Under the pieces are notes generated by a model. The model was not told the DNA's origin. It saw only the letters and a program-made list of their open reading frames with translations, and searched no databases. The position numbers and the translations under genes are program-made. This document shows, piece after piece, positions 16,399 to 26,825 of a stretch of 64,000 bases of DNA. Origin of the DNA: Winogradskyella epiphytica (GTDB taxonomy: Bacteria > Bacteroidota > Bacteroidia > Flavobacteriales > Flavobacteriaceae); assembly GCF_003217215.1 (NCBI RefSeq), contig NZ_QJTD01000002.1:322654-386653 (forward strand), read 5' to 3'. How positions within the stretch are numbered: position 1 is the first letter of the stretch; every line of letters begins with the position of its first letter.

Positions 16399-16785
16399 AT
16401 GAAACTATTTGGCGGTTTGCTTTTATTGATATTATTCACAAGTTGTTATTCCGTAGAGCGCAATTGCACAGACTACAAAACAGGAACATTTGAATTCACT
16501 TACGTTATTGACGGAATAGAAGAAACAGGACGTTTTACACGTACCGAAAACTACAATATAGACTATTATGAAGGCAAGGCTGATTCATCGTCTATACGAT
16601 GGATAAATGATTGTGAGTTCATTTTAAAGAAACTCAATCCACAAACTAATTCTGAAAAAGATGCTATTCACATGAAAATACTTTCAACCACTGAGGATAC
16701 ATATACGTTTGAATATAAACTCGCGGTAAAAAGACCAAATAAACCCTTACGAGTTGAAAAAGGAGTTGCGAAAAAGGTGGATTAA
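16399..16785 (+). CDS. Small lipoprotein of unknown function near parC
   Basis: Predicted lipoprotein of 128 residues with a short signal and lipobox ending LLILFTSC (Cys near residue 16). The mature part is about 110 residues, mostly beta, with the segment GKADSSSIRWINDCEF. The ATG at 16399 is chosen because it gives a proper signal peptide and follows a promoter element; the same frame is open further upstream but overlaps the XRE gene. I recall that flavobacterial homologues beside parC are often labelled DNA topoisomerase IV in databases, probably by neighbourhood error; nothing in the sequence supports a topoisomerase function. Confidence 0.85.
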   Translation: MKLFGGLLLLILFTSCYSVERNCTDYKTGTFEFTYVIDGIEETGRFTRTENYNIDYYEGKADSSSIRWINDCEFILKKLNPQTNSEKDAIHMKILSTTEDTYTFEYKLAVKRPNKPLRVEKGVAKKVD

Positions 16786-17198
16786 CGGACCATTCCCATT
16801 TCTGACGACTTTAGGCACTGCAAAACCGTCAATCTCTTTAACATTATGAACGCTTAATCTAGTCTGCGTAGAATAGCAGTCAATACAAGAGCCTTACAAC
16901 ACGATTTGGTGCTCTTAACCTCCTTTTATTTAAAATTGGCTTAATGTATTATTAACACCACTCAATAGGTGATATTTACGTTATTAGAAGTATGACATAA
17001 TTAGGTCGATTTCACATATTAAAATACCGTTAATCACATGGTTCACCACAATCCCTTAAGCATTATCAACTATAAAACACAAAGTCCTTTAACCGATCTA
17101 TAATACTGACCAAAAGAACAGATATATTACGTTTAACATTTCACTGCATATCTAAGCTATAAAGTACTAGATAAAACGATAATTTATTTAACACTCTT
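16786..17198. other. 413-base intergenic region without a gene
   Basis: Lies between the convergent lipoprotein gene and parC. No supported gene or RNA was found. A loose hairpin (AAGAGCC ... GGTGCTCTT, 16887-16917) has no T run on either strand. A 48-codon open stretch on the minus strand near 16790-16893 has no start codon and follows a stop, so it is not called. Confidence 0.5.
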
Positions 17199-19838
17199 CT
17201 AAAACAAAGTCACCTGACCCTTATCATCTAGTTTGGAATCATCATCATCCTGATTATTATTACTATCACTAGAACCTTTAGATACCGTTTCTTCATCTAC
17301 CACCTCTATATCATTAGCAGGCACTTCTTCCGGAGCGTCGTATGGTAATGGATCCATCAAATTAATCTGATTCACTTTATCCTTAGTAAGCTGATTTCCT
17401 AATGCAGTAACCCCTTTTACTGAAATAAACTCTTCAAGATTAACCTCCATATTTGGCTTTCGCTCTTTACCTCTTTCTTTCGTAAATTCCACGTCTGCCA
17501 TTGGTTTCCAATCGGTAGAAACAACTTCTAATTGTGTATTTGGATGGTCGGAGATAAAAGACTCTTCTTTTCCCTCTTGTTCAATTAAAAAACGCTTAAC
17601 ATAATACCTCTCCTTTTCGCCATCAAAATAAATTGCTGAAATCGGCTTTTTAGGAATCCATTTTTCTAAGACAATCATGTCATTGTCAAAATGCGTTGTT
17701 AATTCTGGAATGATTGTTTTAACTACACCTGATTGGTTAATTATTAACAACCTATCTTCACCTCTAAACTCACCTATTAATTCACCTCTTCCATCAACAT
17801 TAAGTCGCTGAACCGTATCATCAAACCATATTTTGCGAGGTTTTAGAGTAGAAACCCCTTTCTCTTTAAGCTCAACACGCTTTATAGCGTATTTAGTAAC
17901 TCGATTACCTTTTGAAGATCGACCTTTAATAAGAATATCTGCAAAGTCTAAATCCCATTTCAATTTTTTAATACTACCCACCTGACGTAACATAATAGTT
18001 ACCACTTCAGCTTCCCCATTTGGATTCGCAGAGAAATACCACAAAGCTGAGCCTTTTGTTCCGTTCGTTAAATCGTACTCGCGATCTCGAGTTATACTCG
18101 TCACCGCAAAACGTTTTACATAAGAAGGCCCTCCTTTTCCATCACGATAAATCATATTATAAATGGTACGCTTATCTTTTTTCTTAAAGACAGCAACGTG
18201 TATTATATTCTTTCCTACAAAGGTTTTAGAATCCACCTTTGTGACCATCATTTTACCGTCGTTGGTGAACACAATTATATCATCGATATCACTACAGTCA
18301 CAGACATACTCGTCGCGCTTTAACGCCGTCCCGATAAAGCCTTCTTCTCTATTTACATAAAGTTTTGTATTGCGAATAACTACTTTTGTTGCATCAACAT
18401 CATCAAAGATTCTTATCTCAGTTTTACGTTCTTTTCCTTCTCCGTAATCCTTTTTCAATCTTTCAAAATACGCTATAGCATAATCGATTAGATTGTTTAA
18501 GTGATGTTTTACTTTAGCTATTTCTTCTTCTAATGCGTCAATCTTTTGCTGTGCCTTATCTATATCGAATTTAGAAATACGTTTAATTCTGATTTCAGTT
18601 AAACGCGTAATATCATCGACTGTGATTTTTCGTTTTAAATGTTTTATATGAGGCTGTAGCCCTTTATCAATAGCATTTATAACACCATCCCAAGTTTCTT
18701 CTTCCTCAATATCACGATAAATTCTATTTTCAATAAAGATTCGCTCTAAAGACGCAAAATGCCATTGCTCTTGAAGCTCACCTAGTTTTATTTCTAATTC
18801 ACTTTTTAAAAGCTGAACCGTATTGTCCGTTGAACGACGTAACATTTCTGAGACCCCAACAAAGTATGGTTTATTGTCTTCAATAACACATCCTAATGGT
18901 GAAATAGAAGTCTCACAACTCGTAAATGCATATAGAGCATCAATTGTCTTATCTGGAGACAACCCAGAAGGGAGATGGATTAAAATCTCTACTTCGGCCG
19001 CTGTATTATCTTCAATTTTCTTGATTTTTATTTTTCCTTTCTCATTAGCCTTAAGAATTGAATCAATAAGTGAAGATGTAGTTGTACCAAAAGGTATTTC
19101 GGTAATGACTAAAGTATTCTTGTCGCGTTGAGAGATTTTAGCGCGCACTCGAACTCTACCTCCACGCATTCCATCATTATAATTTGTGAAATCGGCTATT
19201 CCTGCAGTTGGAAAATCTGGTAAAAGTGTAAATCGCTTACCTTTTAAATGTTTTACAGAAGCATCAATAAGCTCTATAAAATTATGAGGTAATATTTTTG
19301 TAGACAAGCCTACTGCAATACCTTCTCCTCCTTGCGCTAAAAGCAGAGGAAACATTACAGGTAGGTTTATAGGCTCTTTACGACGACCATCATATGAAGC
19401 TTGCCATTCTGTTATTTTAGGGTTATAAACCACATCTAAAGCAAATTTAGAAAGTCTTGCTTCAATATAACGAGAGGCTGCCGCACGGTCTCCTGTTAGA
19501 ATGTTTCCCCAGTTTCCTTGGGTATCTATGAGTAAATCCTTTTGACCAATTTGTACCATGGCATCTGCAATACTGGCATCACCGTGAGGGTGGTATTGCA
19601 TAGTATGACCAACAATATTCGCTACTTTATTATAACGACCATCATCAAGGTCTTTCATGGAGTGCATAATTCGACGTTGAACTGGCTTAAAACCATCTTC
19701 AATCGCCGGTACAGCACGCTCTAAGATCACATAAGATGCGTAATCTAGAAACCAATCCTTATACATTCCGGTAACCTTCTTAATCGTTTCTTGGCTACCA
19801 TTTTCGCCGTTCAACAATTCGTCATTTTCTCCAGCCAT
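17199..19838 (-). CDS. parC: DNA topoisomerase IV subunit A
   Basis: Cleavage-religation subunit of a type IIA topoisomerase, 879 residues, acting with ParE to unlink daughter chromosomes. The winged-helix region has QYHPHGDASIADAM (near 81-94) and the active-site Tyr124 in AAASRYIEARL. A coiled-coil tower follows (about 410-460), then a C-terminal beta-pinwheel domain that looks degenerate and lacks a clear GyrA box, which argues for ParC over GyrA. The last 40 residues are an acidic Ser/Asp/Asn-rich tail. The start abuts the stop of a membrane-protein gene that itself overlaps parE, so the three are one operon. Confidence 0.93.
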   Translation of the reverse strand: MAGENDELLNGENGSQETIKKVTGMYKDWFLDYASYVILERAVPAIEDGFKPVQRRIMHSMKDLDDGRYNKVANIVGHTMQYHPHGDASIADAMVQIGQKDLLIDTQGNWGNILTGDRAAASRYIEARLSKFALDVVYNPKITEWQASYDGRRKEPINLPVMFPLLLAQGGEGIAVGLSTKILPHNFIELIDASVKHLKGKRFTLLPDFPTAGIADFTNYNDGMRGGRVRVRAKISQRDKNTLVITEIPFGTTTSSLIDSILKANEKGKIKIKKIEDNTAAEVEILIHLPSGLSPDKTIDALYAFTSCETSISPLGCVIEDNKPYFVGVSEMLRRSTDNTVQLLKSELEIKLGELQEQWHFASLERIFIENRIYRDIEEEETWDGVINAIDKGLQPHIKHLKRKITVDDITRLTEIRIKRISKFDIDKAQQKIDALEEEIAKVKHHLNNLIDYAIAYFERLKKDYGEGKERKTEIRIFDDVDATKVVIRNTKLYVNREEGFIGTALKRDEYVCDCSDIDDIIVFTNDGKMMVTKVDSKTFVGKNIIHVAVFKKKDKRTIYNMIYRDGKGGPSYVKRFAVTSITRDREYDLTNGTKGSALWYFSANPNGEAEVVTIMLRQVGSIKKLKWDLDFADILIKGRSSKGNRVTKYAIKRVELKEKGVSTLKPRKIWFDDTVQRLNVDGRGELIGEFRGEDRLLIINQSGVVKTIIPELTTHFDNDMIVLEKWIPKKPISAIYFDGEKERYYVKRFLIEQEGKEESFISDHPNTQLEVVSTDWKPMADVEFTKERGKERKPNMEVNLEEFISVKGVTALGNQLTKDKVNQINLMDPLPYDAPEEVPANDIEVVDEETVSKGSSDSNNNQDDDDSKLDDKGQVTLF

Positions 19839-20312
19839 TTATCCTTGTTTATTCTTTTTGTTTTCCTTAATAATTTTTATCAAAGACTGCTTTATAAATT
19901 TTGTCTTTTTTCGCTTCAAAAGTGTGATATTAAAACGTTCCGTAGCAATTTTACCATTGCTCTGAGTCGTGTAAATTATAAGACTTTTATAAAATAGATA
20001 ATTTTTGATTTTAAACCCTGATAATTTTTCCTTAGAAATTTCAACCTTATGCTCTCTATAATTGAAAAAATCATTTAGAATTAAGCCACTATTGGTAATA
20101 ATAATCTTTGCACCATCACTATCATACTCAAAATATCTTGCTACAAAATGAACAATTCCCACGGTTATTAATAAACCAATTAACACATACAGTGAACTAC
20201 TTTCAAATAGCTGATACGAATTAAAGACCGTACCTAACAATACCGCCAAAAGTATTAATACAAAATAAGTGGAAATAATGGTATTTTTTACCTTTCTATT
20301 ATCTGTTCTCAT
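19839..20312 (-). CDS. Membrane protein of unknown function between parE and parC
   Basis: Protein of 157 residues with two N-terminal transmembrane helices (about 12-30 and 38-58) and a basic cytoplasmic part that alternates strands and ends in a lysine-rich helix ([19 protein letters not shown]). The pattern resembles small bacterial PH-like membrane proteins, but I do not recognise it with certainty. Its ATG overlaps the parE stop by four bases (ATGA) and its stop abuts the parC start, so it is tightly coupled to topoisomerase IV expression. Its role is unknown. Confidence 0.85.
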   Translation of the reverse strand: MRTDNRKVKNTIISTYFVLILLAVLLGTVFNSYQLFESSSLYVLIGLLITVGIVHFVARYFEYDSDGAKIIITNSGLILNDFFNYREHKVEISKEKLSGFKIKNYLFYKSLIIYTTQSNGKIATERFNITLLKRKKTKFIKQSLIKIIKENKKNKQG

Positions 20313-22168
20313 ATTGTTTCCTCAATCACATCAAGCTCTACTCTAAGATTATCTATAATGAATTCTTGTCGCGTAGGTGTATTTTTCCCCATGTAAAATG
20401 ACAACAGTTCCTCAATAGACATATCTTTATCTAACATTACAGGATCTAATCGAATATTTTCACCAATAAAATGAACAAATTCATCGGGTGAAATCTCACC
20501 CAAACCTTTAAATCGAGTAATTTCAGGCTTCGGTTTTAATTTATCTATAGCTTCACGTCTTTCTTCTTCAGAATAACAATAAATTGTTTCTTTTTTATTT
20601 CGAACTCTAAATAATGGCGTCTGCAAGATATACAAATGCCCTTCTTTTATAACTTCTGGAAAGAATTGTAAGAAGAATGTAATCAACAACAACCTAATGT
20701 GCATTCCATCGACATCGGCATCCGTTGCGATTACAACATTATTATATCTCAAATCCTCGAGAGACTCTTCAATATTTAAGGCTGCTTGAAGCAGGTTGAA
20801 CTCTTCATTCTCGTAAACAATCTTCTTACTTAACCCATAACTATTCAAAGGTTTCCCTTTCAAACTAAAAACAGCCTGAGTATTTACATCACGAGACTTT
20901 GTGATACTACCAGATGCCGAATCACCCTCCGTAATAAACAACGTGGTTTCTAAATATCGTTCGTTTTTGGTATCTCCAAAATGAACACGACAATCTCTTA
21001 ATTTTTTATTGTGAAGACTGGCTTTTTTCGCCCTATCTTTTGCTAATTTTCTTATTCCAGATAATTCTTTACGCTCTCTTTCCGCTTGAAGAATTTTACG
21101 CTGAATCTTTTCAGCAGTATCTGGATTCTTATGTAAATAGTTATCTAAATACGTTTTAACGAAGTCATTGATATAAGTTCTTACAGTTGGTAAGTCACCA
21201 CCCATATCAGTAGATCCTAATTTAGTTTTCGTCTGACTTTCAAAAACAGGCTCCATAACTTTTATGGCAATTGCAGACACAACCGATTTTCTAACATCTG
21301 AAGCTTCGTAGTTTTTACCGTAAAACTCTCTAATGGTTTTTACCAAGGCTTCTCTAAATGCTGACAAATGCGTCCCTCCTTGAGTGGTATTTTGCCCATT
21401 TACAAACGAATGGTATTCCTCGCTATACTGAGTTTTACTATGCGTTAAAGCAATTTCGATATCATCACCTTTCAGATGAATGATTGGATAAAGAAGATCT
21501 GTATCTTTTATGTTTTCAGACAGTAAGTCTTTTAAGCCATTTTCACTAAAATACTTTTCACCATTATATACTATTGTTAAACCTGGATTTAGGTAAACAT
21601 AGTTCTTAAGCATCTTTACGATATACTCGCTTCGGTACTTGTAATTTTTAAATATAACTTCATCAGGAATAAAAGTTACCTTGGTTCCTTTCCTTCTGCT
21701 GGTTTCATCTAACATCTCTTGATTCACAAGATTTCCTTGCTCAAATTCTGCTGAAGCCGACTTACTATCACGAGTAGATTCTACTCTAAAATAAGAAGAA
21801 AGTGCATTAACAGCCTTGGTACCAACACCATTTAACCCGACAGATTTCTTGAACGCTTTTGAATCATACTTTCCACCAGTATTCATCTTAGAAACCACAT
21901 CTACAACTTTCCCAAGAGGAATACCACGACCATAATCTCTAACAATTACACGTTCACCTTGTATCGAGATCTCAATAGTCTTACCAGCTCCCATAACAAA
22001 CTCGTCAATAGAGTTGTCTAAAACCTCTTTGAGCAAAATATAAATACCATCATCAGGAGATGATCCATCACCAAGCTTTCCGATATACATACCAGGTCGC
22101 ATTCGGATGTGTTCTTTCCAATCAAGTGAACGTATATTATCTTCAGTATAAGTAGACTGTTCTGACAT
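20309..22168 (-). CDS. parE: DNA topoisomerase IV subunit B
   Basis: ATPase subunit of topoisomerase IV, 619 residues, the short ParE/GyrB form. The GHKL ATPase domain shows [10 protein letters not shown] (catalytic Glu and Mg-binding Asn), the [10 protein letters not shown] loop and [14 protein letters not shown] transducer domain includes [10 protein letters not shown], and the TOPRIM domain has [12 protein letters not shown] and [13 protein letters not shown]. It is the first gene of parE - membrane protein - parC. The 398-base upstream gap holds the promoter, which could not be placed with confidence. Confidence 0.95.
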   Translation of the reverse strand: MSEQSTYTEDNIRSLDWKEHIRMRPGMYIGKLGDGSSPDDGIYILLKEVLDNSIDEFVMGAGKTIEISIQGERVIVRDYGRGIPLGKVVDVVSKMNTGGKYDSKAFKKSVGLNGVGTKAVNALSSYFRVESTRDSKSASAEFEQGNLVNQEMLDETSRRKGTKVTFIPDEVIFKNYKYRSEYIVKMLKNYVYLNPGLTIVYNGEKYFSENGLKDLLSENIKDTDLLYPIIHLKGDDIEIALTHSKTQYSEEYHSFVNGQNTTQGGTHLSAFREALVKTIREFYGKNYEASDVRKSVVSAIAIKVMEPVFESQTKTKLGSTDMGGDLPTVRTYINDFVKTYLDNYLHKNPDTAEKIQRKILQAERERKELSGIRKLAKDRAKKASLHNKKLRDCRVHFGDTKNERYLETTLFITEGDSASGSITKSRDVNTQAVFSLKGKPLNSYGLSKKIVYENEEFNLLQAALNIEESLEDLRYNNVVIATDADVDGMHIRLLLITFFLQFFPEVIKEGHLYILQTPLFRVRNKKETIYCYSEEERREAIDKLKPKPEITRFKGLGEISPDEFVHFIGENIRLDPVMLDKDMSIEELLSFYMGKNTPTRQEFIIDNLRVELDVIEETI

Positions 22169-22566
22169 AGGTATTTGTAGAAATTTAGATAAAGGGCTAA
22201 TATAAGACTAAACGTTAAAAAATGAAATACGCTTTGTACAAAGTAATTAACAATAGCGCTTAATAACCACTTAAGTCTTAATATCCTTTCAAAGGGTTAA
22301 ATTAATTAATTATAGGCACACCACAACATAATGTGACGCTATAATTTAACAAAAAAAATACGGAATCAAAATTGTGATGATATCGATAAAGCTTTTTAGT
22401 AAAAATTTACTCCTATTCCATTTATCAAAACCGTTTTTTTTGTTTCAATATAGACACAAAAATATCACACCAAGATTAAAAAACCTTAGCTCTAAGAAAT
22501 CTCTTAACTGAATTGAAAATATAATTAAGGTTATAGAATATACTATACCCGACTGATGCACAAAGA
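22169..22566. other. 398-base intergenic region upstream of parE
   Basis: AT-rich, without a supported gene. CAAAAATA at 22457-22464 is TATTTTTG on the minus strand, an exact -7 match, but it would give parE a leader of nearly 290 bases. No hairpin terminator for the upstream ychF gene is obvious. Confidence 0.4.
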
Positions 22567-23661
22567 CTATACGTTAAACAAGAAGTGCATAACATCACCA
22601 TCCTTTACCACGTAATTCTTTCCTTCTACACGCATTTTACCAGCCTCTTTCACTTTTGCCTCACTTCCGTAATGCACGAAATCTTCGTAAGCTATAACCT
22701 CTGCTCTAATAAATCCTTTTTCGAAATCTGAATGAATTACTCCAGCCGCTTGTGGTCCTGTAGCACCAACGTTAATTGTCCAAGCTCTCACCTCTTTTAC
22801 ACCCGCTGTGAAATAGGTTTGTTGATTTAATAATTTGTACGCTGAACGAATTAATTTTGCAGAACCCGGTTCATCTAAACCTATATCAGCTAAAAACATC
22901 TGACGTTCCTCATAATCATCTAACTCATTAATATCTGCCTCAGTTCCAACAGCTAAAACCAAAACTTCAGCGTTTTCATCTTTCACTGCTTCTCTCACCT
23001 TATCTACATAAGCGTTTCCAGTAGTGGCAGCGCCTTCGTCCACATTACAAACGTACATTACTGGTTTATCTGTAATAAATTGCGATGGTTTTACGTAATC
23101 TTCGTAATCTTCTTCAGAAAATTCTAAAGCACGTACAGAAATACCTGCCTCTAAATTTTCCTTAATCTTAAGAAGAATAGCTTCTTCTTTCTGAGCTTCT
23201 TTATTTCCAGTTTTTGCAGCACGCTTAACTTTATCTAGCTTTTTGTCAACAGTTTCTAAATCCTTAAGCTGCAACTCCATATCGATAGTTTCTTTATCTC
23301 TAATCGGATCAATTGAACCATCCACATGAACTATATTTTCATTATCAAAACAACGTAAAACGTGAAGAATAGCATCTGTTTCTCTAATGTTAGCTAAGAA
23401 TTGGTTCCCAAGACCCTCCCCCTTACTAGCACCTTTTACAAGTCCAGCAATATCTACAATCTCTACCGTTGCAGGCAGAACACGTTCTGGCTTCACCAAC
23501 TCTTCCAACTTCTCTAATCTCGGATCTGGAACGTTTACTACACCAATATTAGGTTCTATGGTACAAAACGGAAAGTTAGCACTTTGTGCCTTTGCGTTAG
23601 ATAAACAATTAAATAAAGTTGATTTTCCTACATTAGGTAAGCCTACGATTCCTGCTTTCAT
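22567..23661 (-). CDS. ychF: Redox-regulated ATPase YchF (Obg-like)
   Basis: P-loop NTPase of the Obg/TRAFAC class that prefers ATP and binds ribosomes, 364 residues, cytoplasmic. G1 is [12 protein letters not shown] (residues 5-16), G3 is [20 protein letters not shown], and G4 is the atypical NVDE that explains the loss of GTP specificity. A coiled-coil insert covers about 130-170 and the C-terminal TGS domain holds [20 protein letters not shown]. Its start is preceded by an exact promoter element; it is a monocistronic gene. Confidence 0.96.
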   Translation of the reverse strand: MKAGIVGLPNVGKSTLFNCLSNAKAQSANFPFCTIEPNIGVVNVPDPRLEKLEELVKPERVLPATVEIVDIAGLVKGASKGEGLGNQFLANIRETDAILHVLRCFDNENIVHVDGSIDPIRDKETIDMELQLKDLETVDKKLDKVKRAAKTGNKEAQKEEAILLKIKENLEAGISVRALEFSEEDYEDYVKPSQFITDKPVMYVCNVDEGAATTGNAYVDKVREAVKDENAEVLVLAVGTEADINELDDYEERQMFLADIGLDEPGSAKLIRSAYKLLNQQTYFTAGVKEVRAWTINVGATGPQAAGVIHSDFEKGFIRAEVIAYEDFVHYGSEAKVKEAGKMRVEGKNYVVKDGDVMHFLFNV

Positions 23662-23731
23662 CGAAAAGTGTATTTTTATACTCCCACTATTGTGAGAATC
23701 TTATTAATTTAAGTTGCAAAATTTGCGATTG

Positions 23732-23739
23732 CAAATGTA
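23732..23739 (-). promoter_or_regulatory. Putative -7 element of ychF
   Basis: Minus strand TACATTTG, an exact TAnnTTTG match about 70 bases before the start codon. It is bordered by the short palindrome GCAAAATTTGC at 23716-23726. Confidence 0.45.
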
Positions 23740-23876
23740 GTTAATTAACACAATACTTTTAATAAAAGATATTGGAATAATTCCGAAGTCAATTTAAATA
23801 AAAAATCAAGGCAAGACCTAATACTTATTTTCATCTAAATTGCCACTTTTACAAGCACAACAACCCTTCTTAATAC

Positions 23877-23912
23877 AAAAAAATCCCAAGCATGAGCTCA
23901 GGATTCTTATTT
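23877..23912 (-). terminator. Terminator of the ferredoxin gene
   Basis: On the minus strand an AATCC/GGATT stem with an inner GAGC/GCT part is followed by seven T. It begins about 17 bases after the ferredoxin stop. Confidence 0.7.
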
Positions 23913-23928
23913 TCAAAATCTATATGTA

Positions 23929-24285
23929 TCAATGCCCATCAGGATGCATAAAACGTTGTTTAGCCAATAAAACTTCATCAGTCTCTACATGATCTTCATC
24001 TGGCACACAACAATCTACTGGACATACAGCAGCACATTGTGGTTCTTCATGAAAGCCCATACATTCTGTACATTTATCTGGAGCTATATAATAAACCTCA
24101 TCACTAATTGGCTCTTGTGTTTCGTCGGCATCTACCTCTTTTCCGTTTGGTAAAACCACCTTGCCTGTTAAACTCGTCCCATCTGAATAGCGCCAATCAT
24201 CGGCACCTTCATAAATAGCGTTATTTGGACACTCTGGCTCACAAGCTCCACAATTAATACATTCGTCTGTGATTATAATTGCCAT
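23929..24285 (-). CDS. 2[4Fe-4S] ferredoxin
   Basis: Small electron carrier of 118 residues with two four-iron clusters. The first cluster motif is [12 protein letters not shown] (Cys9, 12, 15, 19), and the second is [18 protein letters not shown], with the long spacer seen in Allochromatium-type ferredoxins. A 45-residue insert separates the two motifs. The very acidic C-terminus ([12 protein letters not shown]) is typical of docking surfaces. It is divergent from the acyl-CoA reductase gene, which is a possible, unproven partner. Confidence 0.93.
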   Translation of the reverse strand: MAIIITDECINCGACEPECPNNAIYEGADDWRYSDGTSLTGKVVLPNGKEVDADETQEPISDEVYYIAPDKCTECMGFHEEPQCAAVCPVDCCVPDEDHVETDEVLLAKQRFMHPDGH

Positions 24286-24394
24286 AATTGTTTTAATTTA
24301 TTTTGTCTAACTATCCGATAAGTTAATTTCCAGTTGTAATTCAATTTTAAACCATCTAAAACTTATTCTCAAGCTCATTTTTCTTTTAATTCCG

Positions 24395-24402
24395 TAATTT
24401 TG
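24395..24402 (+). promoter_or_regulatory. Putative -7 element of the acyl-CoA reductase gene
   Basis: TAATTTTG, an exact TAnnTTTG match 72 bases before the ATG at 24475, in the divergent gap with ferredoxin. Confidence 0.45.
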
Positions 24403-24474
24403 CATTCACGTCACAAATTCCTCGTGAATTGGCGTGCAAAAATAAAGCCAAAACATCGTATAACCAAACACTTT

Positions 24475-25533
24475 ATGGATTTACAACAAAGAATTAACGC
24501 TTTTGTAAAATTAGGTCACTTTTTAAGTCAATTTCAACAAAATGGAATTAAAAAAAATGACGCTATTGAATCGAATGACCTATTTTTTGATGGTTTCAAA
24601 CATCAAATAAAACTAGCTCAAGAACATAACGGTTGGTTTACAAATAAAAATGTTTTATTTGCTTTGGAGAATTGGTCTAATGCATTAACAGACAAGAATA
24701 TTAAGTTATGGACTGAGAAGTATAACTTTAACCTTGAAAACCCTAAGAGAGTTGCGATAATTATGGCAGGAAATATTCCATTAGTTGGTTTTCATGACTT
24801 TTTATCAGTACTGATTTCAGGGCATAATGTTTTAGTGAAACAATCCTCTAATGACAAACACCTACTTCCATTTTTAGCCAAGTATTTAGAAGTTATTGAA
24901 CCTGATTTTAAAGGTAAAATTAAATTTACTGAAGAAAAACTGGAAGATTTCGATGCGGTCATAGCAACAGGAAGTGATAACACAGCTCGTTATTTTGAAT
25001 ATTACTTCAAAAATAAACCATCTATAATTCGAAAAAACAGAAATTCTGTAGCAATTCTAACTGGGAATGAAACCCACGAACAGCTCGAGGCTTTATCTGA
25101 TGATATTTTTAGATATTATGGATTAGGTTGCAGAAATGTTTCTAAAATGTTTTTACCAAAAGGCTATAATTTTGATGCCTTCTTTAATGCTGTCTACAAA
25201 TGGCATCCTATAATAAATGAAGCTAAATACGCCAATAATTATGATTACAATAAGGCCGTATATATTATGAGTGAATTCGATATTTTAGAAAATGGATTTC
25301 TCATGATAAAGCAAGACGAAGCTTACGCCTCTCCTATCGCTACCTTATTTTATGATTACTATGAAAATATTACTGATCTTCAAAATAAAATAATAACTAA
25401 TAAGGACCGAATTCAATGTGTTGTAGCCAATGGATTTTCTGATTCTGAAATTCCATTTGGAACCACCCAATACCCTCAACTTTGGGAGTATGCAGATAAT
25501 GTTGACACTGTTGATTTCTTGTTGAAAATTTAG
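24475..25533 (+). CDS. LuxC-type acyl-CoA reductase
   Basis: Aldehyde-dehydrogenase-fold enzyme of the LuxC/acyl-CoA reductase family, 352 residues, expected to reduce an acyl-CoA or acyl thioester to an aldehyde with NADPH. The N-terminal part has VAIIMAGNIPLVGFHDFL near 85-102. The catalytic Cys lies in YYGLGCRNVSKMF near residue 220, the family hallmark. The ATG at 24475 is chosen because it gives the usual start MDLQQRINAFVKLG; the frame extends 25 codons upstream but runs into the promoter. No luciferase, LuxD or LuxE gene is nearby. It lies between ferredoxin and serC. The physiological substrate is unknown. Confidence 0.88.
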   Translation: MDLQQRINAFVKLGHFLSQFQQNGIKKNDAIESNDLFFDGFKHQIKLAQEHNGWFTNKNVLFALENWSNALTDKNIKLWTEKYNFNLENPKRVAIIMAGNIPLVGFHDFLSVLISGHNVLVKQSSNDKHLLPFLAKYLEVIEPDFKGKIKFTEEKLEDFDAVIATGSDNTARYFEYYFKNKPSIIRKNRNSVAILTGNETHEQLEALSDDIFRYYGLGCRNVSKMFLPKGYNFDAFFNAVYKWHPIINEAKYANNYDYNKAVYIMSEFDILENGFLMIKQDEAYASPIATLFYDYYENITDLQNKIITNKDRIQCVVANGFSDSEIPFGTTQYPQLWEYADNVDTVDFLLKI

Positions 25534-25696
25534 CCCAAAAATTATCTATTTAACAATACAGAATTATTATTTAATTACCATCTTTGTAGCTGTTTAATAC
25601 AATTAAAAATTGATTTCCGAAATAGCAACTAGAACTCTTAAATAAGCGAAAAATTAAAAGAGCCACTTTTAACAATCGGAATTAAAAAAATCTTTC

Positions 25697-26758
25697 ATGA
25701 TAAAACACAATTTTAGTGCCGGCCCTAGTGTATTGCCAAAATCCGTAATGAAACAAGCATCAGAAGCTGTTTTAAATTTTGACGATGGCTTATCAATATT
25801 AGAAATATCTCATAGAAGTAAATCATTTGTCGAGGTTATGGACAAAGCACGATCGCTTGCCTTAGAACTATTAGGACTTGAGGGCAAGGGATATAAGGCG
25901 TTATTTCTTCAAGGTGGAGCAAGTACGCAATTTTTAATGGTTGCGCTTAATCTTCTAGAAAAAAGAGCAGGCTACTTAAATTCAGGGACTTGGGCAGATA
26001 AAGCTATAAAAGAAGCGAGAATATATGATGATATTTATGAAGTAGCTTCCTCAAAGAGTGCTAATTACAATTACATTCCTAAAGGATACGAAATTCCTGA
26101 GGACTACGATTATTTTCATTGCACTTCTAACAATACCATATTTGGAACACAGATGAAAAATTTCCCTAAATCACCTGTTCCTATGGTTTGTGATATGAGT
26201 AGTGATATTTTCACACGTCAAATCGATTATTCTCAATTTGATTTAATCTACGCTGGTGCACAGAAAAATATGGGACCTGCAGGAACAACACTTGTAGTTG
26301 TTAAAGAAGATATTCTTGGTAAAGTTTCCAGAAAAATCCCTTCAATGATGGATTATAAGTTACACATCAGTAAAGGAAGTATGTTTAACACACCTCCTGT
26401 TTTTGCAGTTTACGTATCTATGTTAACAATGCAATGGTTGAAAGATTTAGGCGGAATTAAAGCTATAGAAAAAGAAAATGAAAAAAAATCAAGCTTAATT
26501 TATTCAGAAATAGACCTAAACCCATTATTCAAAGGTTTTGCAGCTAAAGAAGACCGTTCAAACGTAAACGCAACCTTTACCTTAGAAAATGAAAATCTAA
26601 AAGAAACGTTTGAAACCATGTTGGTCGAAGCAGGAATTAGCAATGTAAATGGTCACAGAAGTGTTGGTGGCTATAGGGCTTCAATGTATAACGCTCTAAC
26701 TTTAGATAGTGTTAAAGCATTGGTTGAAGTTATGAGTGAATTAGAAAGTAAAGCATAA
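25697..26758 (+). CDS. serC: Phosphoserine aminotransferase
   Basis: PLP enzyme of 353 residues converting 3-phosphohydroxypyruvate and glutamate to phosphoserine. The start KHNFSAGPSVLPKSVM is the family signature, the phosphate-binding GGASTQF is near residue 75, and the PLP lysine is in YAGAQKNMGPAGTT near 194. The C-terminus has NVNGHRSVGGYRASMYNAL. serA follows after 67 bases on the same strand, so the two serine-synthesis genes are likely an operon ending at the terminator at 27819. CATCTTTG at 25580-25587 is close to, but not exactly, a -7 element. Confidence 0.95.
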   Translation: MIKHNFSAGPSVLPKSVMKQASEAVLNFDDGLSILEISHRSKSFVEVMDKARSLALELLGLEGKGYKALFLQGGASTQFLMVALNLLEKRAGYLNSGTWADKAIKEARIYDDIYEVASSKSANYNYIPKGYEIPEDYDYFHCTSNNTIFGTQMKNFPKSPVPMVCDMSSDIFTRQIDYSQFDLIYAGAQKNMGPAGTTLVVVKEDILGKVSRKIPSMMDYKLHISKGSMFNTPPVFAVYVSMLTMQWLKDLGGIKAIEKENEKKSSLIYSEIDLNPLFKGFAAKEDRSNVNATFTLENENLKETFETMLVEAGISNVNGHRSVGGYRASMYNALTLDSVKALVEVMSELESKA

Positions 26759-26825
26759 TTAATAAACGTCATTAAGAAAGAATCGAAGGCATCAAATTCA
26801 AACACTACCCTGATTCATTTTCACA

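Noticed and set aside
16790..16893. 48-codon open stretch on the minus strand in the gap before parC, reading CIDCYSTQTRLSVHNV and on
   Set aside because: Composition looks protein-like, but there is no start codon, a stop lies directly before it, and no family is recognised. A gene remnant is possible but cannot be supported.
18823..19131. 102-codon plus-strand frame inside parC
   Set aside because: Antisense shadow of the conserved parC coding sequence.
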